In this document: positions 1-6,922 of the stretch, one piece after another
Layout of the letters: each line of letters starts with the position of its first letter
Numbering within the stretch: position 1 is the stretch's first letter
NCBI GenBank assembly: GCA_021785805.1
Contig: JAJYEJ010000023.1
Location: 1 to 13,400, forward strand
DNA from: Microcaldota archaeon
GTDB taxonomy: Archaea > Micrarchaeota > Micrarchaeia > Micrarchaeales > Micrarchaeaceae
Length of the DNA stretch: 13,400 bases
Reading direction: 5' to 3'
Notes under the pieces: generated by a model
The model's input: only the letters and a program-made list of their open reading frames with translations
What the model was told of the DNA's origin: nothing
Database searches by the model: none
Translations under genes and position numbers: made by a program

Positions 1-408
1 GTATTGCTTCCGATTGGCACTTATTATATAGTAGTCGATAATGGCCAAAGCGGGGTTAGCGTAAACTCGAGGGTGGCTTACAGCGCGCCGGTGCCGGAAC
101 AGAACGTGACGACTCAGCTCATCTCGCCTGTCGCAAAAGAACTGGCTTTCGCTGCGGCATTCGGCACGGTAGTGTTCGTATTGTTCATCATCGGGATGGT
201 GATTACGATATGGGGGCTGTTCAAGAGGCCTTCTGACTATGGGACCGTTGGCAAGATAAGCGAGCCATCAGACAGGGCAGACGAGAAGGCGATGAATAAG
301 TACGTAGACCAGCTCTACAAGGGCGTCGGGAAAAGCAAAAGGGGCAGGAGATCGGTTGCGAGAAGGCGCAGATCAGCTAAAACGCCGAAGAAGATGCCGC
401 GCCGATAG
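1..408 (+). CDS. C-terminal part of a membrane-anchored surface protein (5' end outside window)
   Basis: The frame is open to base 1, so the true start lies upstream; the TTG at 4 is only an internal codon. Visible are about 45 residues of beta-rich extracytoplasmic sequence (L-P-x-G-T-Y-Y-I-V-V-D, reminiscent of the end of a pre-peptidase or beta-sandwich domain), then one hydrophobic helix at about residues 47-72. A cytosolic tail of about 60 residues follows and ends in a very basic stretch rich in Arg and Lys. The topology (outside N-terminus, single membrane anchor, basic inside tail) is shared by three other proteins in this window. I do not recognise the family. The stop is TAG at 406-408, and the next gene's promoter follows directly. 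Confidence 0.7.
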   Translation, partial: VLLPIGTYYIVVDNGQSGVSVNSRVAYSAPVPEQNVTTQLISPVAKELAFAAAFGTVVFVLFIIGMVITIWGLFKRPSDYGTVGKISEPSDRADEKAMNKYVDQLYKGVGKSKRGRRSVARRRRSAKTPKKMPRR

Positions 409-415
409 GCAACTC

Positions 416-424
416 TTATAAATA
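416..424 (+). promoter_or_regulatory. TATA box of the HTH regulator gene
   Basis: TTATAAATA lies in the short gap after the previous gene. Transcription would be expected to start about 25 nt after the box centre, near 445, giving a leader of about 30 nt before the ATG at 477. Confidence 0.6.
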
Positions 425-476
425 GCTATTATGCAATATATGCGTTAGACAGTCGCGGATGGAAGGGAATGATCTG

Positions 477-1166
477 ATGGATGAACTGAAGGAGAAGATA
501 GCAGGCGAGATAACACTGTCAGACAGCCCAGGCAGCACTATGAAGAAGTGGAGGGAGCTGTTCGGGATAACGCAGATAGAGTTAGCCAAGATGATAAGGA
601 TCTCGACTTCGACCATAAGTGACTATGAGAGCAACCGGAGGCTTAGCCCTGGAGTGGGTGTGATCCGAAGGTTCGTAGATGCGCTTTTTACCATAGATGA
701 GGGAAAGGGAAGCGTAGTCAGGCAGGGCCTGGAGAAATTCTCGGTGAAGCAGGGAGAGAAGCCTTTCTATAACATACACGATTTCATAGCGCCGATAAGC
801 GGCATAGACTTCAGCAGGATAATAGAGGGCAAGGTCTTATCCAACCCCGGATATCTCGACTCGCTTAAACTGTTCGGATATACCAGGGTAGACAGCCTTA
901 GGGTCATCCTTGAGATGTCCCCTGCGGAGTACCCGAAGCTTTTCGGTTCGACTACCGAAAGGGCGTTCATATTTGAGCACGTCAGTACGGGCAGGTCGCC
1001 GATGGTCGTGATACGGGTCGCTCCTATAAAACCGAAGCTCGTTGTGCTTCATGATGTCACCACGGTCGACAAGCTTGCGGTGAAGATAGCACAGGTGGAG
1101 AAGATACCGCTCCTGGCTACAAAGCTGACGATGAACGAGATCGAGGACAGGCTTAGCAAGATTTGA
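477..1166 (+). CDS. Archaeal XRE-type HTH transcriptional regulator (COG1709-like)
   Basis: This 229-residue protein is a predicted DNA-binding regulator. Residues of about 22-70 form a Cro/C1-type helix-turn-helix (K-W-R-E-L-F-G-I-T-Q, E-L-A-K-M, S-T-S-T-I-S-D-Y-E-S-N-R-R). The S-P-G-x-x-x-I-R-R-F segment just after the helices is typical of the archaeal COG1709 group. The remaining 150 residues are an alpha/beta domain ending in a segment (L-A-V-K-I-A, E-K-I-P-L-L) that I associate with the same group; its ligand is unknown. I place the start at ATG 477, not ATG 459. The family normally begins near M-x-E-L-x-x-x-I-A-G-E-I, and TGATC stands before 477 in the same register as the other ribosome binding sites here, whereas nothing comparable precedes 459. 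The regulated genes cannot be read from the sequence. The family assignment is from memory of conserved motifs. Confidence 0.85.
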   Translation: MDELKEKIAGEITLSDSPGSTMKKWRELFGITQIELAKMIRISTSTISDYESNRRLSPGVGVIRRFVDALFTIDEGKGSVVRQGLEKFSVKQGEKPFYNIHDFIAPISGIDFSRIIEGKVLSNPGYLDSLKLFGYTRVDSLRVILEMSPAEYPKLFGSTTERAFIFEHVSTGRSPMVVIRVAPIKPKLVVLHDVTTVDKLAVKIAQVEKIPLLATKLTMNEIEDRLSKI

Positions 1167-1212
1167 TCCAGACATTCTCCTTTTATCGGAAGCCACTTGT
1201 TAACTGCGTTAC

Positions 1213-1221
1213 CTATATATA
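1213..1221 (+). promoter_or_regulatory. TATA box upstream of the FHA-like protein gene
   Basis: CTATATATA lies in the gap after the HTH gene, about 35 nt before the chosen start. A transcript beginning near 1240 would have a leader of about 13 nt containing the GGTGAT ribosome binding site at 1244-1249. This argues that the gene has its own promoter and does not begin inside the HTH gene. Confidence 0.6.
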
Positions 1222-1243
1222 TCTGAAAAATCTTCCAGATTAC

Positions 1244-1249
1244 GGTGAT
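1244..1249 (+). promoter_or_regulatory. Ribosome binding site deciding the start at 1253/1256
   Basis: GGTGAT is complementary to the usual archaeal 16S 3' end (AUCACCUCC). GGTG lies five bases before TTG 1253 and eight before GTG 1256. Five bases is the spacing seen before most other genes in the window. Confidence 0.65.
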
Positions 1250-1252
1250 TGC

Positions 1253-2167
1253 TTGGTGAGAAGAGGTACAAGTGCAAAACTGCGAGAGAGGCAGGCAGGC
1301 GGATTCGTTGATCTTGGAGGCACGAGAGGATACATGCTCGTAGAAAGAGGAGATGGTCTCATCAAGGAGGCGCAAGACCAGGCAAACAGGGTCATGTTTA
1401 AAACTTCAAACGACGCGATAAGCCTCGCGGGCGGGGCGACGACCGACCCTCTACATGGGAACCTTGTTTATTTCAGGACAGCCGATGGTTACATACACCG
1501 ATTAAGGGGCACCTCGATGATGAGCGTACGTGATGGAGGACATGTAGACCGTCCGATACGCGAAAGGATCGAGTTACAGGATGGTACCGCTATAACCGTG
1601 GGAAGGCGTTTCAACTATAGCGTAATTGGGATCAAACCGTCCGTTTTGAGAAAGGATCCAGGTATCGCGGCGCTCGGTGCTAATGCAACCGCCAGGATAA
1701 GGTTTAGTACCGCTCCGATCACGGAGATTGTGATGGTTATTGGACAGCAAGCGCCAAATGATGGAGACGCTTCAAACCACATATCCGGAGATTTTGATCG
1801 CAGTGTTTCCTCCTATTTTAGGCTGTCCAGGGAGGGTAGGAATGAATTCATCGGGTTTAGCATGGACCAGCTTGGAAGATTGGAGAAAGGGGTCAGGGCA
1901 AGTCTGGAGAGGCGCATAGGCAGAATAGTCGACGCCTATGAAGGATTCGATGAGGCCGCACTTATAATAATAAATTGCGCGATGGAAAGAGGAGTAAGCA
2001 GCCTGAATAATTACTTGGATAAGCTGGAAGGTCATTATGAATATGTGTTGTCCGTAGTCCAGCCGAAGGACAGGGACGACGACTCGATACCTGAAATATC
2101 CGCAACGCATGCATTCTTCACACAGTGCCATGAAGAGTTAGGCATAGGCGGGATGAGAAAGCGCTAA
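1253..2167 (+). CDS. Unrecognised cytosolic protein with a possible FHA-like domain
   Basis: About 304 residues with no signal peptide or membrane segment. Residues of about 50-125 resemble a forkhead-associated (phosphothreonine-binding) fold: L-H-G-N-L-V-Y-F could correspond to the H-x-x-I strand, L-R-G-T-S-M-M-S-V-R-D to the S-x-N-G-T-x-V stretch, and L-Q-D-G-T-A-I-T-V-G to L-x-D-G-D-x-I-x-x-G. The canonical Arg and Ser that grip phosphothreonine are not clearly present, so the call is tentative. Residues of about 130-304 are mixed and then mostly helical, with a charged stretch K-D-R-D-D-D-S near the end, and match nothing I know. The open frame extends back to ATG 1163, overlapping the HTH stop, but the TATA box and ribosome binding site favour TTG 1253 or GTG 1256. 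No kinase or phosphatase is adjacent to support phospho-signalling. Confidence 0.75.
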   Translation: MVRRGTSAKLRERQAGGFVDLGGTRGYMLVERGDGLIKEAQDQANRVMFKTSNDAISLAGGATTDPLHGNLVYFRTADGYIHRLRGTSMMSVRDGGHVDRPIRERIELQDGTAITVGRRFNYSVIGIKPSVLRKDPGIAALGANATARIRFSTAPITEIVMVIGQQAPNDGDASNHISGDFDRSVSSYFRLSREGRNEFIGFSMDQLGRLEKGVRASLERRIGRIVDAYEGFDEAALIIINCAMERGVSSLNNYLDKLEGHYEYVLSVVQPKDRDDDSIPEISATHAFFTQCHEELGIGGMRKR

Positions 2168-2187
2168 TTCTCTGATTGCCTGTATCC

Positions 2188-2946
2188 TCATCCCCAGATG
2201 TCAGCTCTTATCTCATTGGCGGGTACGCCGAGTGATACGAGAGCGGCCTTGACAGCCTGGACGAACGCGAGTGGCCCACACACGTATGATGTGCGCTCCT
2301 TTATGTCTGGTGCATATTTTGTCAGCATGTTTGCGTCTATGTGGCCAGTCTGGCCAGTCCATCCGTCACCCGGTTGGGGCCTGGTTACGGTGATTATGGT
2401 CTTGAGCTTTAGATTTTTCGACATATCCTCAAGCTCCTGCTTGTGTATTATCTCCGTGGGAAACTTGATGCTGTATAACAGCACTATGTCCGTACCAAGG
2501 TTCTGCTCTTTTATGTAACGCAGTATTGACAGATGCGGAGCAACCCCCGTACCTCCCGCTATCAGGGTTATCTTCGTGTTTTGCTTTGGATCGAACCTGA
2601 ATTGCCCGTTTGCCAGGGCCCCGTTCGGGCTCCTCTTAAGGTAGAACTCATCGCCAATGTTGCTCACTACAAAGTGTGATTGGTGGCCGCCATGCTCTTT
2701 CACCACTAGGAGTTCAAGCTCCTCCGAACCAGGAATAGAGGCTATGGAGAACGCCCTTTGCTGATATACCTTGCCTTCCTTGTCCTTCCCGTAAATCATG
2801 ACAAACATGCCTGAATCGAACTGAAGCCTGTGGCCGTCGGCCGATTTGAACTTGACTACAACCACCTCGGGCGTTTCGTCTATCTTTTCGGTCAATATAT
2901 ACTTCTTGTCTGAAGTCACTGCTTGTGCTACGGTATTTTGCATCAT
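2188..2946 (-). CDS. FAD/NAD(P)-binding oxidoreductase (ferredoxin-NADP reductase superfamily)
   Basis: A 252-residue soluble flavoprotein predicted to move electrons between NAD(P)H and an unknown partner. The N-terminal beta-barrel holds the flavin motif R64-A-F-S67. The Rossmann domain has G-G-T-G-V-A-P at 131-137 for the pyridine nucleotide and the C-G-P motif at 223-225, and the chain ends in Trp-Gly, where family members often have an aromatic residue stacking on FAD. There is no iron-sulphur motif and no C-terminal cysteine cluster, which argues against PyrK and against phthalate-type reductases. Two ATGs are possible (2946 or 2943); AAGGTG at 2957-2952 is five bases from the first. 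The gene diverges from the lipoate ligase-family gene across a 101 bp promoter region. The electron partner is not encoded nearby. Confidence 0.85.
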   Translation of the reverse strand: MMQNTVAQAVTSDKKYILTEKIDETPEVVVVKFKSADGHRLQFDSGMFVMIYGKDKEGKVYQQRAFSIASIPGSEELELLVVKEHGGHQSHFVVSNIGDEFYLKRSPNGALANGQFRFDPKQNTKITLIAGGTGVAPHLSILRYIKEQNLGTDIVLLYSIKFPTEIIHKQELEDMSKNLKLKTIITVTRPQPGDGWTGQTGHIDANMLTKYAPDIKERTSYVCGPLAFVQAVKAALVSLGVPANEIRADIWG

Positions 2947-3047
2947 GATAACACCTTCTTGCTAAGTTATCTGGATAAGCTATAATCTAAATCCTTTTAA
3001 CGCTTGCCTTGGATTAACTAGTAAGGACGGAAGCAGAAAGTGACGCT
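2947..3047. promoter_or_regulatory. Divergent promoter region between reductase and LplA-family genes
   Basis: These 101 bp separate two outward-facing genes and are AT-rich at 2980-3001. A possible TATA element for the rightward gene is CTTTTAA at 2994-3000. For the leftward gene, TTTAGATTATA (complement of 2981-2991) or TTAAAA beside it could serve. Ribosome binding sites sit at both ends: AAGGTG (complement of 2952-2957) leftward and AGTG at 3039-3042 rightward. The exact boxes are uncertain. Confidence 0.45.
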
Positions 3048-3758
3048 ATGGAAACCAGGTTGCTGCATACGGACACGCCGGAAAGCCCTAGCCTGAGCGT
3101 AGCCATAGACGAGGCGATATTGGACGAGGTGACCAGGGGGTTCTCACCCCAGACATTGAGGTTCTTCAGATGCGAGAGGGCAGTCTTCATCGGGAAGTCG
3201 AACACAATCGAAGAATCGATAGACATGGATGTCGCCAGGAAGAACAATGTGAGCGTGGCAAGAAGATTCTTTGAGAGCGAGGCATCGTACCACGACATAG
3301 GCGTGCTTAACTTTTCCTTCATCGCGAATACGAGTGCTCTTGGAAATGATTTGTCTTCTGCATTCTCTACGATGGTACAATGCACAGCGAATGCGTTGAA
3401 AGAGCCCGGAGTAGAACTCGATGTAGCATCAAGTTTGATACTGTTGGATGGCAACAAGGTGTTTGACTCAAGGATAACCGCCATCAGAGGTGCGATGCTT
3501 TTCGCCGGGTTCGTTTTCATAGATAGTGATACCGACCTGCACCAGTCTGTGCTCAGAAAGCGTGGTTTGGACAGTGCGATGAGTGCGCCAGCCAACATAG
3601 GTTCGGTCTCAAAGAGGACCGCGGAAGACATAAGGCGCGCGATATCGGACAGCTTCGCTAAAGACCTGGGGACGGAATATGTGATGGCAGGACTTACCGA
3701 AGACGAGCTTGCGATAACCGACCGTATCCAATGGAAAAGGCATGAAAAGCTGTTGTGA
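3048..3758 (+). CDS. Lipoate-protein ligase A / BPL-LplA family protein with degenerate active-site loop
   Basis: This 236-residue protein has the order of elements of a lipoate ligase catalytic domain. The N-terminal helix is S-x-A-I-D-E-A-I-L; then come L-R-F-F at 37-40 and F-I-G-K at 47-50; A-R-R at 71-73 with Y81-H82-D83; and L-N-F-S at 87-90. Lys137 in G-N-K-V sits where the catalytic lysine is expected, and the tail (T-A-E-D-I, L-T-E-D-E-L) looks like the family's end. Family members attach lipoate or octanoate to the E2 lysine. Two landmarks have changed: the G-G-G of R-R-x-x-G-G-G-A-x-Y-H-D reads E76-S77-E78, and the H-G-T motif reads F-A-G-F around 152-155. It may therefore be a divergent ligase, a transferase, or inactive for adenylation. 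It converges on the dehydrogenase block, whose E2 has a lipoyl domain. The start is fixed by AGTG five bases upstream. Confidence 0.65.
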   Translation: METRLLHTDTPESPSLSVAIDEAILDEVTRGFSPQTLRFFRCERAVFIGKSNTIEESIDMDVARKNNVSVARRFFESEASYHDIGVLNFSFIANTSALGNDLSSAFSTMVQCTANALKEPGVELDVASSLILLDGNKVFDSRITAIRGAMLFAGFVFIDSDTDLHQSVLRKRGLDSAMSAPANIGSVSKRTAEDIRRAISDSFAKDLGTEYVMAGLTEDELAITDRIQWKRHEKLL

Positions 3759-3768
3759 AGTCAGTTAC

Positions 3769-4509
3769 TCAGCTTACCGAGGCGATGAACCTCCTGATTA
3801 TAGCTGCGGTCTCTTCCGGATTCGTATAATGAGGGACGTGCCCGACACCCTGCATGATCTCGAGCTCGCTGCCCTTGATCTTGCTGTTGAACATAGCCGC
3901 ATACTTCTTGTCTATAGTGGTGTCCTCGCTCCCCCATAGTATAAGCGTGGGTTTCTTTATCTTCGATAGGGTTTCCGTGGTGAGTTGGTCCTCTTCGAAA
4001 TCCGCATTTATTATGCTCTTTAGAACCCACTCATTGTTCTCGTACTGCATCGCGATTCTGAGTGAATCTTCCTTGAACTGCTGTTCCTTGCCTGCGGCTA
4101 CTATATCATCGAAATTCTCCTTCAGTCCGGCGGGAGATTCCAGGATGATGCCTTTGCACGTATATGGCTGTGAAGCATAATACGCTGCAACCCAGCCCCC
4201 GTATGAGTTGCCGAACAGGAAGCTGTCACCGTTGTTCTGTAGGGAGATGACTTCCCTGAGCGCCTGGAACTGCACGCTTATCGTGTAGTCGATCTTCGGG
4301 GCATCGGACTCGCCATGGCCAAGGAGGTCGATCAGCGTTATATCAAGGCCTTCGTCTAGGAAGGCGACAAGGCGTTTCCAGGTTAGAGTGGACGCTCCGA
4401 GACCATGAAGGAATATCATCTTGTTCCCATGCCCTTTATGGCGCAGGTAGTGGATAGCCCCGAGCGAGGTCTGTTCGAATCCGGACTCAAAGTCTTTATC
4501 GTAATCCAT
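3769..4509 (-). CDS. Alpha/beta hydrolase, last gene of the 2-oxoacid dehydrogenase block
   Basis: A 246-residue alpha/beta hydrolase with a complete apparent catalytic triad. The nucleophile is Ser102 in G-N-S-Y-G-G, the acid Asp196 in L-W-G-S-E-D, and the base His224 in G-V-G-H-V-P. The oxyanion loop H-G-L-G-A-S (35-40) and the D-L-L-G-H-G-E-S-D strand (61-69) are typical of the esterase/C-C hydrolase branch. A lid domain of about 55 residues follows the P-A-G segment. The substrate cannot be read from the sequence. The gene starts 14 bp after the E3 stop with GGTG five bases before its ATG, so it is probably co-transcribed with E3. Acetoin dehydrogenase operons contain an E2 fused to a hydrolase of this fold, which makes an acyl-CoA or lipoyl-related role conceivable, but that is inference. 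Its stop lies 10 bp from the convergent LplA-family stop. Confidence 0.85.
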   Translation of the reverse strand: MDYDKDFESGFEQTSLGAIHYLRHKGHGNKMIFLHGLGASTLTWKRLVAFLDEGLDITLIDLLGHGESDAPKIDYTISVQFQALREVISLQNNGDSFLFGNSYGGWVAAYYASQPYTCKGIILESPAGLKENFDDIVAAGKEQQFKEDSLRIAMQYENNEWVLKSIINADFEEDQLTTETLSKIKKPTLILWGSEDTTIDKKYAAMFNSKIKGSELEIMQGVGHVPHYTNPEETAAIIRRFIASVS

Positions 4510-4523
4510 TGCCGCACCGTTCC

Positions 4524-5900
4524 CTACCTGCTCTGCTTGCCGTAGAAGAAGTCCATAGGCCTCCCGAGAGCTGCTTCTGCCACCTCCTGCATAAGCTCCC
4601 CGAAGGTCGGATGAGGATGTATCGTATCCGCTATGTCCTCAAGCGTAGCGCCCATCTCGATAGCTAGAGCCGCCTCTCCGATTATGGCGTTCGCGTCAGT
4701 GGACACTATCTCCACCCCTTTAACGAGATTTTCGGAATCGAATGCGATCTTTATGAAGCCCTCTGTCCTGCCAAGCGCTATCGCCCTCCCTAGGGCAGTG
4801 AGTGGGTACTTCACGACCTTGACTCCTTCGCTCTCCTCTACGCTTCCGGCTATGGCTATCTCAGGGTCCGAGAATATCACGGCAGGCACAACCGTATTGT
4901 CATAACCTGAGTTCTTGCCCGATGCGACCTCGGCAGCCACAATCCCCTGGCGCATAGCCTTGTGCGCAAGCATAGGTTCGCCTATGACATCACCTATTGC
5001 AAGGATGTCCGGATCGGTGGTGCGCAAGGAGCCATCCACCTGCACAAATCCGCGTTCGCTAAGTTTGACCTTGGTGTTCTCAAGACCCAGGCTTCCGGTG
5101 TACGGAGACAGCCCTGTAGCGACCACTATCACTTCAGGCTTAACAGTCTGGTTATTGCTAAGCGTGACCGATCCGTCTCCGCTTTTTGATACGGGAAGCG
5201 TTCCGGCGAGTATCTTCACACCTATGCTCTCCATCTTCTTCTTTACCAGTGCTATGGCATCCCTATCGAACCTTGACAGCACGTCGGACCTTGCCAATAT
5301 AGTCACCTCCGTGCCAAGCTTTGCGTATAATGTGCCGATCTCGACGGACACGTAGCCTGCCCCCACTATCAACATGCTCTTCGGCACCTTATCCATCATC
5401 AGCGCCTGTTTGTAATCCAGGACGTTTCCGCCGAACTCGAATCCCTTGAAAGGCGTCGGTTCCGATCCCGTCGCTATTATCGCCTTCTTGAAATCTAGAG
5501 TAATCCCATCGGTAAGCTGCAGGGTCGATGAAGATAGGAACGTAGCTGTGCCCTTGAAGACGTCTATCCCGTTCGCTTTCATCAGGAAGGATACCCCGTC
5601 CTCAAGCCTCTTCGAGGCGGACATGCGCCAGTCCAGCATCTTCTTCGCATCGAGGCTTACATTTCCGGCGCTGATTCCGAACTGCTGCGCGTGCTGCATC
5701 TCGTAGAACAGGTTCGATATGTGTATAAGCGTCTTAGATGGTATGCATGCATAGTTCAGGCAATGGCCTCCCAGCTTGTCCTTTTCCACTATCCCGACGC
5801 TTTTGCCGAGTTGAGCGGCGCGTATGGCGGCGAAGTAGCCGCCCACTCCGCCTCCGATTACTGCGACATCTACTTCTTCCGGCAAGGATCCCATGACCAT
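4524..5900 (-). CDS. lpdA: Dihydrolipoamide dehydrogenase (E3 component)
   Basis: E3 reoxidises the dihydrolipoyl group of E2 and passes electrons through a disulphide and FAD to NAD+. With the start at ATG 5900 the protein has 458 residues, normal for the family. It shows the FAD motif G-G-G-V-G-G (16-21), the redox disulphide Cys47/Cys52 in C-L-N-Y-A-C-I-P-S-K, the NAD motif G-A-G-Y-V-S in mid-chain, A-I-G-D at the second FAD contact, and the catalytic His430-Glu435 pair in H-P-T-F-G-E. Ala replaces the usual Gly just before Cys52. A TTG at 5918 and an ATG at 5894 are alternative starts; CGTGAT with five-base spacing from CGTG favours 5900. It lies downstream of E1alpha, E1beta and E2 but is separated from E2 by a membrane protein gene and a 69 bp gap that may hold its own promoter. 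Confidence 0.95.
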   Translation of the reverse strand: MVMGSLPEEVDVAVIGGGVGGYFAAIRAAQLGKSVGIVEKDKLGGHCLNYACIPSKTLIHISNLFYEMQHAQQFGISAGNVSLDAKKMLDWRMSASKRLEDGVSFLMKANGIDVFKGTATFLSSSTLQLTDGITLDFKKAIIATGSEPTPFKGFEFGGNVLDYKQALMMDKVPKSMLIVGAGYVSVEIGTLYAKLGTEVTILARSDVLSRFDRDAIALVKKKMESIGVKILAGTLPVSKSGDGSVTLSNNQTVKPEVIVVATGLSPYTGSLGLENTKVKLSERGFVQVDGSLRTTDPDILAIGDVIGEPMLAHKAMRQGIVAAEVASGKNSGYDNTVVPAVIFSDPEIAIAGSVEESEGVKVVKYPLTALGRAIALGRTEGFIKIAFDSENLVKGVEIVSTDANAIIGEAALAIEMGATLEDIADTIHPHPTFGELMQEVAEAALGRPMDFFYGKQSR

Positions 5901-5969
5901 AGTATCACGACAGGACAACGACTAGTCGAATCGCCGTCTATATGAAGGATTAGGAATCGCAACCTGTCC

Positions 5970-5977
5970 TTAAATAA
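5970..5977 (-). promoter_or_regulatory. Possible TATA box for an E3 / hydrolase transcript
   Basis: TTATTTAA on the minus strand overlaps the stop codon of the upstream membrane protein gene and lies about 70 nt before the E3 start. It would allow E3 and the hydrolase to be transcribed apart from E1-E2. The spacing implies a leader of about 45 nt, longer than for other genes here. Confidence 0.35.
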
Positions 5978-6902
5978 CTTTTTGTCGCTCCTGATGGGCT
6001 TTCTTGCGTGCCTGTTTCTGCAGCTGGACTACTGTCACGGCGACTACTGCCACTACCACTATTATCGTGGTCGCGAGCAATATCATCGCGGGAAGATAGC
6101 TTACCTCTTCAGTCGGCGTTGGGCTCCGGTTCGTAGGTGGCGTTCCTTGAGCCAGAGCGGTTATCTGGCTGATCGATGGCCCGGAACCAGCGGCAGTTAT
6201 TTCGCTATTCTCGTACCATGTGCCCTCGGCAAGCAGCGTACCGTTATCTATGCCGTATAACAGGAACTGGCCTTGCGATATCGGCCCGGCAACATAGGTC
6301 GTATTTCCAAATGCGATAAACACGTACCCGTCGGGGAGGTTGATCCCGGTGTAGTTGGAATCAAGATAAACCCTTCCTCTTATGTCATTGAGCGCGGTAA
6401 TGAATACGTTGACGTTCCTCTTCAGGCCATATGCTACCGCCTCCTGCCTTATCTGGTCCGGGGTTATGTTGAAAGTATGCGGTATGCGGGGTCCGTTATA
6501 GGCGATTACATTGCCATCAGGCAACATCGCGACGCTTATTGTGTCCCCTATCATATCGAGGCCGCCCTCCACGGCGAGGAACGGGTATGGGATTTTGTAC
6601 TGATATGAGACCATATACGTGATGTTTCCGGAATTGTTCAGCATCTCAGTACTGCTGAGGTTAAAGTATTTGTTGAAATATCCCTTCCCGACAAGCGAGA
6701 TTATGTAGTCGTTAGAGTCGTTTATTATGCTTTGAGGGACATGGCCAAACTGTAGAGCATTGACTGTTATCGCATTTCCGGAGCTGCCATTGAGATTGCC
6801 GTTCCTTAAGACTGTGTTCCCTGATTGCGCCATCGCAGGGAGCAGCAGCAGCGCAACAGCGAACATTACTGCCATGATTTGATGCATGTGCTGTTTCGGC
6901 AT
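5970..6902 (-). CDS. Membrane-anchored extracytoplasmic protein inserted between E2 and E3
   Basis: With the start at ATG 6902 the protein has 310 residues. Residues 1-25 look like a signal peptide (M-P-K-Q-H, then a hydrophobic core, then A-M-A-Q). Residues of about 26-245 are extracytoplasmic with many N-x-S/T sequons, followed by a Thr/Pro-rich spacer (250-266), a membrane helix at about 269-294 and a basic cytosolic tail. Two stretches (about 95-137 and 190-227) look alike in outline, each ending in a G-x-(I/L)-x-x-x-G turn with aromatic strands. This recalls PepSY-type domains but is not strong enough to name. The open frame extends to 7082 inside E2, but the signal peptide and GATG five bases before 6902 fix the start. 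The gene begins 20 bp after the E2 stop, so it is probably in the operon. No link to 2-oxoacid oxidation is known. Confidence 0.75.
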   Translation of the reverse strand: MPKQHMHQIMAVMFAVALLLLPAMAQSGNTVLRNGNLNGSSGNAITVNALQFGHVPQSIINDSNDYIISLVGKGYFNKYFNLSSTEMLNNSGNITYMVSYQYKIPYPFLAVEGGLDMIGDTISVAMLPDGNVIAYNGPRIPHTFNITPDQIRQEAVAYGLKRNVNVFITALNDIRGRVYLDSNYTGINLPDGYVFIAFGNTTYVAGPISQGQFLLYGIDNGTLLAEGTWYENSEITAAGSGPSISQITALAQGTPPTNRSPTPTEEVSYLPAMILLATTIIVVVAVVAVTVVQLQKQARKKAHQERQKVI

Positions 6903-6922
6903 AGTGACATCCGATTGACCAG

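Noticed and set aside
1201..1211. Small inverted repeat TAAC-TGC-GTTA just before the TATA box at 1213
   Set aside because: Arms of four bases are expected by chance; no second copy near the HTH promoter supports an operator.
1163..1252. Longer N-terminus for the FHA-like protein starting at ATG 1163
   Set aside because: It overlaps the HTH stop, runs across a clear TATA box, and lacks a ribosome binding site; TTG 1253 or GTG 1256 has GGTGAT.
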